Of a stretch of 64,000 bases of DNA, positions 13,401-25,400 are shown piece after piece. Positions within the stretch are counted from its first letter, which is position 1; the number at the start of each line of letters is the position of its first letter. Origin of the DNA: Bactrocera neohumeralis (Eukaryota > Arthropoda > Insecta > Diptera > Tephritidae); assembly GCF_024586455.1 (NCBI RefSeq), contig NC_065923.1, positions 69,289,076 to 69,353,075 on the forward strand, in the 5' to 3' direction. A model generated the notes under the pieces. That model worked only from the letters and a program-made list of their open reading frames with translations. It had not been told where the DNA came from and did not search any database. The position numbers and the translations under genes are program-made.

Positions 13401-16400
13401 AGTACGTATGGATGTATGTATGTATGTTTGTATGCACACAATGCGCCCATATCGAGCGATCACATTTACCTATGGCCACATTGATCGTCTTCGAGGTAAG
13501 TTGAAAGATCGCAGATAAGACGCTTTACTTTGTATAATACGGGAATAGATTTGCTTGTGTGTGTTTGTATGTATATGTATGTCACTTTAAGTTGCATCTT
13601 GCGAGTAGCTTTGTACAAGATTTAATATCAGATTTCTGTTAAAAAACATAATTTTGTTTCCTTTTCAATTTTCACTCTCTCTTTCATGTGTGTATGTCAC
13701 ACGAGTTATCCTTATGCATTTCAGCACACATATACATACATTTATAAAGATATGTATGTATGTTTATGTGTTCTTGCCCCACTTGCTTTTGATATCATGT
13801 TTGCATGCTCCTTTAATTTACGAGCGTATTTCACATTCAACTCAGCAGGTTGTCTTGTTTTTCGTTAACCTCAGATTTCGTTTTCTTAAATTTTTGTTCC
13901 TATTTGTGCGCACTTTTGACAATGTTTTCATTCTGAACTGTCTACCGCTTGCTATGTGGTGTCTTCGTCCCAAAGCACAGTGGGACAGACTAAAACATGT
14001 ATTTGGCAAAATTAATTAATTATTTATTTAGGTTAAGGTGGAGCGTCAGTTTTTCGACTTAAGCACCTAAAGCTAAAACAAAACTTGAAAATTTCGAAAG
14101 AATATCATTTAAGAAAGAACTACCTTACAAATATAACCATAACGATTAAAACTAACCTAACTTAAGCTAAGGTACCTCAAATATTAACAGTTGACCGATA
14201 GATATATGTATCGAAGATCTTGACCATACATAATATTTATAATTGGGGTACTCACAATGTGTCATAAAGCATCGTAGTATCATAAAATCATAAATTTTTA
14301 TACTAGTTTAAAAAATTTGTTGTTGGATTGCATACTAAAATAAGTTTACGCAAATACAACTCTGAACGTTATGTTTTCGGATCGTTATAACTTATAACTT
14401 TATGAGACAATGTGAAACCCCTAAATAATATTGGAAGTGTAAGACAAAATCTAATTGTAATCGCTCGGTTTTAACAATATTTAAACCAAACCTAGCCTCA
14501 AAAATTATATGAAAAGTTTACTGATAGATATACTATATACACGAAAATCGCGGAGCAACTTTGATGCGTATGGAGCGGCTTAGCGCATTTTATGTCGGGA
14601 TCTTAAATCGTAAGAGTACAAAATACAGCTTGCTCAAAAACTGAAGCTGCTCCACCTTCCAAAGCGACATCGCCACGCTGTATGTCCTCTTGAAAAGTTC
14701 CAAGAAGATCCGATGTTTTCGAGTCAAATATTGTTCAACGATGAGGCCCATTTCTGGCTCAATGGGTATGAAAACAAGCAAAACTTCCACAGCTGGGACG
14801 CAGAGCAACCTAAAGAGATTCAAGAGCTGTATGAAATGACAAAATAAACCGATTTAGTGTGGTTTGTGGGTCGGTGAAATCATCGATACGTATTTCTTCA
14901 AAAGTGAAGCCGTTGAGAACGTAACCGTCAATGGCGACCATTATCGCGCCATGATAAACGACTATTTGATGCATGAAATTGAAGCTCATGATTTCGGCGG
15001 TATTTGGTTTCAACAAAATGGCGCCACTTCCCACACATCGCATCAATCAATAGATTTATTAAGAGAACACTTCGGTGAGCAGATAATTTCACGTTTTGGG
15101 CCGGTCGATTGGCCACCAAGATCGTGATAGATCACACCGTTAAACTTTTTTCTGTGCGGATATGTAAAGTCTGAAGTCTCTGTGGACAATCCCGTTTCGA
15201 TACGATCTTTGGAACAAAACATCACGCGTATCATTCGCCAGTTACCAGGCGAAATGCTCGAACGAGTCATAGAAAATTGACCTCAATTGATGGACCATCT
15301 GAGACGTATCCGCGAGAAACATTTGAAAGAGATAATCTTCAAAAGTAAATGCCAAAGAATATGCTTTTGAATGATAATAAACATTTCCCATTAAATTTGA
15401 AGTTTCTGTGTTTTTTCTTTAAAAAAGTAGGAAACCTCGTAATTGATTAATCTTTACGCATTCAAGAGTTTGAGTTATGAAGAACTTCGAGTTATGGAAG
15501 CTCAACATTATTTCTGTCACAAGACCTCAATGAGAAAACTGAATATTTTCACTATTTCATGCATCTTCTCTCGTCTCTAGTGCAGTATACCGATTAATAT
15601 TATTAATAGTCTATTTGCCACACAAATGCCACTGTGCGCTGTAACTCGATCGCGGTGCTCGTTAAATCTGCCATTGGTGTTTCTGTTGTTGTTGGTTGGC
15701 AAAGTGCTTAATTGTTTTCCGATCACCAATATCAAAACAAAAGCACTGCGATTAAGAACACCGGGTGTGATCGTTTTGCCATGATAAAAACCACAATGCG
15801 TGGCGAGGAGTGATGTCGGATATGCGAGCGCACATATATATACATATATACTATACAATAGTACATATGTACACACATGCTTGAATGCCATGTGACAAGT
15901 TGTGGGTGTGAAATTTTCTCCAATTACACTTGCATTTCGAACGGAAAGTGTAAGAAGAATTTGTATTGTTGCACTTAAGTGATTTTTGAGGGGTGAGCGG
16001 AAACAAATTAAAGGAATGCGCGGTAAATCTTAGATTTCAAAGTATTTTGCTGCGAAATTTAATTGCTGCAGTTATAGAAAGTTGTTATCCCCGATAAAAT
16101 TTCGTTGAGTATTGCAATTTAATTGAATATTCAGTTTTAGGTATTTTCGAATCACACAGAAAATAAAATCAATAACAGCTCTTTTAGTTGACAGAAATAG
16201 AAGAGAGAGGCGGTAACTTGCATCCATAAGACCACAGAGTGGTTTAAAAGTCCCTAAAACGATTTCCTTTAACAGCAATGCAAGATCCACTATCCGATCC
16301 ATGTAAGTTTATGTCGGTATCGGTGATCTCTAACCGAGGCTAAGCAAGGCGATTTAAGCTGGTAGCAGCTTGAAGGCAAATTAAACTAGTTTTCGTTCAT

Positions 16401-19400
16401 GCTTAGTTAATACCCTGTGTCTACTTGGATTTAAGCGGAACAATGAAGTCTTAATACACACTCCTACATTGGTGAATATGGCAAGAACCATTCAGCAAAG
16501 TTTCGATTTCAATTTTCATAAATTCATTCATAACAAGCGGAATGCCTTCAAGCGCTTTGTAGCTACAACGTTTACTTATGCAAATTAAAGAATTGCTTAG
16601 CAAGAAAGGCAGTGTTTCCCAAACTGTTCAAAATGTAAATAGTACGGTTGTTGAACGATTGAAGAGCAGCTATGTATTTAAGATCGAGCAAGAGAAGTAG
16701 TTTTGCACGTTTCCTTAGCTCATTGAACTTATATTGTGGCAAAAAAGTAGCCCGAAATTGTAATTTAAATTCCCTGGGTAAATGATATTCCAAAAAAATG
16801 TATTTTGCTAAATTCGTAGGACTGCCCTTAATTTCTATGTCAAATAAGTCGGTACACCTCAGTAGTCCGTTGCGATTTTTACAATGGATAAAAATATCGA
16901 ACAAAAAAAATTGTCTCAAAATTTGTATTTTTAACCAAATTTCGAGTCTGATGGAAAAGCTTCGAATGATTTTTTTTGGGTAGCTTTGAAAGAGACCGTT
17001 CTTGCTTGACTCGTTCCGATGAAAATATTAAAATAGTGATTGTTTTTCTAGTGTTAGAGAGATACAAAGAGAGTACCGTATAAGGCGTTCTTGTTGACTG
17101 ATTGTTTTTCATAAAGAGTACCGCAAGCAGTCTCTTCGAACATCATCATGCGAATTCCGATCACACATTCGTGGAGAGCATTACAACTGTCGATGAGACG
17201 TTGGTTTGACATGCAAACAAGTCAACAATCGTCGGATTGGAGGGAAAAAACGAGCCGAAACCAAAAACCCACAACAAAGCCGGAGAGACAGACGGCCAAT
17301 AAGGAGTTCTAGTGCCGGAATTGTGAAAGAACAATTCATGGATTTTACTCTATGATAATGCACCGTCTCATCAAGCCACGATTGTGACCGAATTTAAAGC
17401 CAAAAACGCAATGAATACCATCGATCATCCACCGTGTGATTTTTTCTTGTAGAGGCTAAAGGTTATCTCAAAAATTTCTTATGAAAAGTGTTTCGAGGAC
17501 TGGAAAAACCGTTGGCATAAGTATATTACGTATGGAGGAGAATCTGAGGGCAAGGCGACAAAATAAATATTGACGAATAATTAAATATTTTGCGTTTTAT
17601 TTACAATTTCGGGTACCTTTTTGTCGCAATGTGTTTCAGAAATTGCGTAACGATCCAGAGAACAAGACGTTATTCACAAAGAAAGTAGTATACAGCTGCC
17701 TTACGTAAGAAAATTCTTGAGTTTGATTTGTAGAAGAAAAATATAACTATTACAACTCTTCACAGGTTAAGAAACCATTGAACCCAAGCGCATATATATA
17801 TATAGATCAAATATTTATAAAAACTAAAAAATATTCGACCTGAAAGCCGAGATAGAAATTTTTATCCTCCAACAGATTTAAAAACTATTATTCCATCTAC
17901 AATCCATCTAGCATGCTCATATTGAACTAGCATTCATAATTTACACAAATTCCAATTGAATCTTTTATATCCTTCATATTTTCATATTTCTAAATCTACA
18001 AAAAAGTTTTGGAACCGCTGTACCGCTGTGTTGCTACTTCGTCGGTAGACCGCCGACTGCGCTTGAGCGCGAATAGGCGACCAGTTTGGCTGTTATTTTT
18101 TCATTTCCATTATGCTTTTGATTGATGCAAAAACAAATTAGAAGAGTCAGGCAATTTATTAACTTTTGAGGGAAAGGATAAAATGTTGATTGTGAAATTA
18201 AAAAAAAATAAATAAAACACTACAATGGCACTAGTTAGTGAATGGAACTATCAATTAATGGCGACGAAGATCTTTTTCTCTGTACTACGGGTTACGGGTT
18301 TATGGATTATAAATCAATTATAAATATTGCTTAGAGAGCAAATCCATATAGTATTTATGAATATAACAGTATTTTTGTTGCAAGTAAACCCGTTTTATTG
18401 ACAAATAAGAGGTGCTCGAAATTCTTTTTTATTATTTGCTTTATTATTAGCGTTATCTACTCATAGCGGCATCTCTTTTCACAATTACAAGTTTTTAATT
18501 AGCGCCAAATACCAATCATTTATCCTGCAAATGTTTTTCTGAACCAGTTTCAACTGATTTATGAGCTAATTTAAAAATTTCCTTCTTGTAATATCCTAGT
18601 TTTACTACAAGAGTTGTGAGAAAAGCTGTAAATCTGGCAGAATAGGATGCTTATTGGCATAAAGGGTGTCTCTTTTAGGCAGATAAGTTGCCAGTGGAAC
18701 CACTGTTAAACAAGACACCACAATCTGTGCCAACTACCATGGGATAAGACACCGCACGAAAAGGAACCGACTTACTGCCGCTAAGTCTGAATTTGATATC
18801 CCCGAAAGCTAATGCGGCTGTGTAAATTGACGTTGAGCATTGCCGAAAGCTCCATCAATATCGGGAAAGACCTCTCCGAACTGTTCGCTACCAAACGAGG
18901 TTTCAGACATGGTGACTTCCTATCGTAAAGCTCTCTTTGACGACCAAAGACCAAACTCTACAAGTCGTTCATTATCCCCGTTCTGTTAAATGGTGCAAAG
19001 GCATGGACGATGACATCTGATGAGTCGACGTAACGACTTTTCGAGAGAGAGGTTTTGCGGAAGATTTATGGTCCTTTGTGCATTGGCAACCGCGCATACC
19101 GCAGCCGATGAAACGATGAGCCGTACGAGATATACGACGACATTGAAATAGTTCAGCGAATTAAGAGACAGCAACTACGCTGGCTTGGTTATGTCGTTCG
19201 ATTCGATGAAAATAATCCAGCTCTGAGAGTATTCGACGCAGTGCACGCCTGGGGAAGCAGAAGAATATGATGACCTTAAACCTGTTGGAAAGAGCGGGTT
19301 GAGAAGGACCTGGCTACACTTGGAATCTCCAAATGGTATTATATTGCGAAAAGAAGAAACAACTGGCGCGCTGTTGAAAACTCGGCTATAACCATCTAAG

Positions 19401-22400
19401 CGGTAAACCACTAAAGAAGAAGAAGAATCCCTCAGTTTTTGAGATATCGAACTGAAATTTTGCACACGGTCTTTGCGCCCTAAAAATTTGGTCGCTTATC
19501 GGAACCGCCGTTTTCGGACTACTACAGCAGATAGTTGCATACAAACTGAACGACCAATATTAAGTTCTTGTATGGGAAACTTTTTTATTTGATGAGCTAT
19601 CTTCATGAAATTCGGTAAATATCATTGCTCAAAGCAACGCCATAATCTCAGGGTATACTGTTCAGATCGGACCACTATAGCATATAGTTGCCATACAAAA
19701 TGAACGATCAAAATCAAGTTAGAGAACTTTTTATACCCTTTTTTCTTTTATAAAATGCACCTTTTGAGAGTTTTATATCTTTGGTGCAGTGAAAGCTAAC
19801 TTTTTTCTTGTTTTGAAACAAAATTTCCGTAGCACTCAAAAAACACCCTTTCTAACTCCACCGAACGGTTCCTTCCTGCTTTTTCTCGTTCAATTTTGCT
19901 ACAAGTCGTACGCTAATTGCAACATCGCGCACATACCGACATATCTACTACACCAATGTATGTGCGCATAGGCAAATAAATGAGTGGCCACGGCGCATGC
20001 GCAAATTTCAACGTCACTTTATGGTCAGCTTAATGACTGCACACAAGAATTTACGTATGCTGGTAGTACAACGAAATGAAAATACTAGTTTAAGACATTA
20101 ACGAGGTAATATTAAGAATTAAATGACAGCGTTTTAAGTTGTCAATAGTTGTTAAGCGAGTGACAAACTGGTAATGGCTTAATGGCGGATTTTCAAACGC
20201 ATTTAAATCGGTACATACATACATATGTATATATGCGGATATATGCAGCTATACAGTAGGGGAATTCGAATTATTTATTTACCATTTAGTTTTAACAATT
20301 TGTGCAGACTTTTGCTGCTAAATCACGCAATTAGCCGCGCAATCGAACACGCAAGCGTAAAGAAATGGAAATTTTAGTACAATTGTACATATGTAAGTGT
20401 GTGCTGGTACACATGTAAATTTCACTGTTGCGCAGGCGCTGCAGGCGAACTGGATTTTCGCTCAACTAACGCGTACAGCGGCGATAAACACTGTCAACTT
20501 ACACCTTGCAGCAGAAAAATCACCAGATAGACTAGTAAGTGTGAGTATTAGTAGATATTAACATACATACATATGTATACGTATATGTATATATGTAAGT
20601 ATAACTGTCTATATCTTTGCTCAGTTTGACGCGCCACCAACCTGGAACAGCGCGCCACGCAATGAGAAAGCGCGACAAATACTCGCTTAGCATGCATGCG
20701 GCTAAACCTGTAGTGCCACGAGGGTCTCCACTGTAGCAAAGAATAAATAGCATTTGACTTGGTGAATGCAAAATATGCATTTTATCACGTAAACGTCAAT
20801 TAAGCAACAACAAATTATTTAGCCAATATGGGCGTTAGCATTTACACATGGCCAGCCTCTTAATTTCATAGCGGAGAACAAATCGAATGTTGCCGACACA
20901 CACATGCACACACGCATGCGCACTAACCCAAATGATAAAGGATGCTATTTTGTGACGCAGAAAAAAATTTATAAAAATTTGATATGCGACACCCACACGC
21001 AATTTGCCGCATTTCTCAAGCGCTCAAAGCCAAACCGATAGTTTATACCGTATACAAGTATATATCTTTCGTATACGAGTATACATATGTATACTATATC
21101 TTAGGCCTGTCACCACATGTGGGTTGTCTTGGCAATTTAAAAATGCAAATTTCGCATAGTTTTCATTAGGCCTCTTTGATAGTGCCCACAATGTCTAAGT
21201 GACGGCTGCATAGCGATAAGGATAAGCTTTTAATAAACTTGTCAGTCATTAACTGTCTTTTTAGCATTTGCTTAGACGCTTTAATAGACGCAATTTTTTC
21301 GGGTGGGTTGAACCGGCAATAAAATTTGCAAACTTAGTTGCTGACTGCGTACAGAGACACGAAGTACTGGTACTCGTTGCAGGCATATTTACGAGGTGTA
21401 GCTATTAGATAATTTGATTAACGTTATAGAAGCCACACGCATGCGCTGAAAGCGGGTTTCGGTGAAACCGATCGGCACTTAGATGGTCGGCAGGTGTTCG
21501 CTGAAGCTTGAGAAATTTGTAGAAAAATGTATGGTATACAAATTTCCATTGAATTTTATGTGCGTAATCAAATTTCTGGTGCCGAAACGTGCAGAATGTT
21601 GGAAAAGGCCTTCGGTGATAATTGTTTATCGCGCGCAAGTGTTTTTGTTTGGTACAAATTAGTAAAAGAGGACCGAGAACGCGTTGACAACTTACCACGT
21701 ACAGGACGGCCATCAACATCAACGGATGATCAACATATCAATAAAATAAAGGAATTGGCGCTAAAGAATCGACGATGAACAGTCAGAAATCTTACTGGCA
21801 TATTTGGAATATCGGAAGGATAGGTGAAACCCATTTTGAAAGCTCATTTGGGCCTAAGAAAAGTAAAAGCGCGGTCTTTCAGAATTCACTCAATTTTTTC
21901 GAAAAACAGCTTAAGTTGGCAATGTTCGTCGATTATCGAGGTGTGGTGCACTCCGAATTGCTTCCGACCGGCCAAATGTCAACAAGAAATACTATTTGAG
22001 TGTTAAGCGGCGTTTGCGTGAAGTTATTCGTAAAAAAGGATGGTCGACAATACTTTTTTTCGTCGTCTTAGTCGTAAGAGGATATCTTTCCTTAAAGGAT
22101 ATTTTTTTTTCTCTCATCTTTGCACTGAGTTAAAAGATAATGAAAACTGCCCTTAAATTACTCATTCGCACAGGTACGATCTGGTTGTACTAGGCAGTCT
22201 CAATGCACCCTTTTCTATACGAAGTTCTAAATCTCGAAGGTAAGAATAATTAAGTAGCCAATAGGTAACTTTAAAAGTGGCAAAAGTCAATACGTATTTT
22301 TTTGGATCGGCTGAGAACGTAAGTCCGTTCCGACAAAGCACTTTGAACCTGTCATTGTCCCAATTTCGCAATTAGGCAGCTAATATCCATTTCGGCTAAT

Positions 22401-25400
22401 TCGCAAGGTGCGACGAAAGCTTTTTAATCCTAGTCTTGAAAAATCTGTACAATGGGGGATTAAGTACCTGAATATTCTGCCCTACCTTTCCTCCATACAG
22501 CCCTGAAAATTTCCGTCCGACAAGATTTTTAGCCTTACTGTACTCGTACATATCTGAACAATTCTTGCAAAGTCCAAAGGTAGATCCAACGCTAGAAGGC
22601 AAGAGGACAACGGAGACTCAGCTTGTTGCCAAACCGATGTACTTGTGACAAGAGTTCCCTTTCCTACAAGCTCATCGGCTTTACAGTTTCATGTGATTCC
22701 ATGATGACCAGGCACCAAAACGCGTCTGATAGTGAAGTAGCTTGATGCTATCGATAGTGAGGAGCGGCACTTCATGACTGAACGCATAGTAGACGAGCTC
22801 AACGCTAGCATTACCGTTCTGCAGTCGGAGTGAATGTTCACCTCGCTGAAAGAGGCTGCACTTCGGAGCAATACAGTCACGAGAAGTCACTACAGGAGCT
22901 GGTAGTTGATCAACGTTTTCGGCGTCAACATGAGGTATCCAGTACCAGATGGCAAGAGGACAACGAAAACCCCGTTCATTCCCAACCCAATGTAATTGAA
23001 ACATGAGTTCTTCTTGTCTTTTGGACTCTTTCATATACCCATATCTGGACGCGTTTAAGCTTCTTAACTTGTGTAGCTTCTTCGACCGCTCTCTAATAGA
23101 CGAAATAGTAATAGGCTTCATAAACAAGTCATTTCCGAAATTTGAGGATTTTTTTGCCTCTGAATTAAAAATGTGTCTTCAAGATTTTCCTAAAAGTTCA
23201 GAAAATAACAAATCCTCAAAATAGCTTTTTATGACATTAATCCAGTCTCTGTTTTTGCTAGGTTTAGCAAATCAAAATAACAGTGTTGGAAGAAATTTTT
23301 TTATTATAATTGAACGACTTAAACTATTTTAGCTTTTATAAGGAACTTCAATGATTTTAAGATTGCCAATCGGTAAGAATATACTCAACACATTTGTAGT
23401 GATGGAAATATCTAGAGAAGGGCACCGGGAAAACAACTCTTGGAGCATCTCTTGTGAACTTGTCCCGCATTGGCAAGACTACGCTGTGAGCATCTGGCGT
23501 CGCCACGGTATGGTACACTGGAATAGGTATCGATAGTGAGGCCGCAGAGTCTGTTAAAATTCGCATCAAGCGCAGGCATTCTAAAGGACTACTGACTACT
23601 CCTTTCGGACTTAGCAACTGAACACCAGCTGGTAACGCAAAGGTCCAAAACTGGTCTATTTGGGGCTTATTGGCCCACCAGATTAACCTAACCTAACCTA
23701 AACTGTTGTGACGTTTAACAATCTTAAACGCAATTTCGTAATAAAAATTTATTTTTGACAACTGGGAGTCACACACATTTGGAATATCCACATGGTCATC
23801 TAAACTTTCCAGCCCACCTAAACCACCTCAATTCCACGAATCGTAAATCAAACTTTCAAATTAACTCAACTATAAATCAACAGCATTGCAACACGTTCGC
23901 CTGCTTAACGCATTGACGTTTGAACGATGTGATATGACGGAAAGTACCGTTAACTGTCAAAAATCATGACAAGTACGCGCAGCCAGTGGTTTTAACGCAC
24001 TCACAAATACATGTGAATAAAAATCGTATGCACTTACATTTTCGCATGATGTACGACATGAGCCAAATACCTCGCTGCAACAAGTGTAAATGTCTGGAAG
24101 AAAGAAAAAGAAAACAGATTTAGCGAAAACGATTATCAGCAAAGAAATGCAATGAGTAATGTAGAAAAAACAAGAAATCGAAAAAATGCATTTAAGTAGC
24201 GTACAAAAAATATACATATTACTGTAGAGACAGGCAGTGCAAGTGCGTGCGTCGAGCCGAATGAGAAAAATTATTAAAAAAGAAATGAATGAAGAACCCC
24301 AAATGCAAATATCAGTTTAATGGCTGCGTAATATTTCATTTTTTGACATTTGAAATAATTTATTTTACGCATAACTGCTGCATTTACGGCGCTACACGTG
24401 CGTTGTGTCGCTGCGCGGCGGGGTATTTGAACTTGTTATTTGCTTTTGGATTCATAATAGATTTCTTCAAGCCTCAAATAGATTTTTGTCTTTCGCTGCA
24501 TTATTTTAATGTTTTATTTTATTTTTTCTCTTTTTATGCTGAACAGTGTATATTAAGTTTGCCCAAAAAGAAATGTCAAAGTCTCTCTAAGTTAGTCAAG
24601 TTTGTCTGTAAATAGAAAAATAGATATAAAATAATTGTGGCTTTGCACTGCGATCTACATAGTATGTTCTATTGTGTCTTCTAATATACCACATATGGTA
24701 CTCAGAACAATTCCAGGAGCTTGCTGAGGTGGTGTGATCACTGTCTACGTATATTCAACTTAGGGCCTTGACCCTGCTTCTACAAATTGCTGGGCAATCT
24801 AGAATCAGGTGCTCTGAAGTTCCCTGTTTCATGTCGCAAAACCGGTAGTTTGCGCAAGAGACTATAACCAAGTTGGACAAGTGCTTCCTGAGTCTGCAGT
24901 GCCCTGTATGGAGAGCGACAAGGACGCGGAATATGTCTCGGAGGAGGTTGATCATATTTTTAAACCTTGCAAGGCTGTACCCTCCCATTTGTAGCTTGGC
25001 GTTGCGTATTCCTGCTGCCTATTGCCAATGCCGTCCTCTCCCAATCTCTCCTCCGTGCGGAGCAACTCCTTTATAGTGTGGGGCCCCATTGCAATGCATG
25101 ATTTTGGCCACATCATCCTGGACTCTGCTGCAGAGCAGGCTAGTTCGTCGGCCAACTCATTGCCGGCTCCCCTTTATGCTCCGGTACCTAGATCAGATGT
25201 AGATGGATGCAAACTGACAGGCGGTTCAGCCTTCCTATACACTCCTCTTCCACTTGACTATCGCTATAGTTGCGATGGAGATTAATTTCTGCACACTGAC
25301 TTATAACAAAGACTTCTGCTTGAAAGATGCTCGAAATATGACCAATTTGGATGTTGTGAAGGTGTTCTCGAACCGTCGGTCTGCCGGTGGATAGTGCTGG

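Larger units (their letters stand above)
3848..24037 (-). other. Reck intron 2 (20.2 kb)
   Basis: Bounded by the exon 2 donor and exon 3 acceptor. It holds at least twelve transposon fragments, annotated separately. Stretches without an identified feature are described in their own entries. Confidence 0.8.

Noticed and set aside
13230..13500. Possible micro-exon defined by donor-like GTAAGT sites
   Set aside because: No matching acceptor or coding frame that fits Reck phases could be found.
13654..14019. 121-codon hydrophobic frame (plus)
   Set aside because: T-rich intronic sequence with microsatellites, no domain, no splice or start support.
16572..16919. 115-codon frame (minus) as a gene
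   Set aside because: No recognisable domain, AT-rich, no start or splice context; length is within chance expectation for this region.
21527..21999. Domesticated mariner transposase gene
   Set aside because: Premature stop after the helix-turn-helix and deletion of the first catalytic region; nothing suggests it has been kept for a host function.
23957..24217. Stand-alone 86-codon minus frame
   Set aside because: Contains Reck exon 2 (24093-24038) flanked by splice sites; the surrounding residues are intron.
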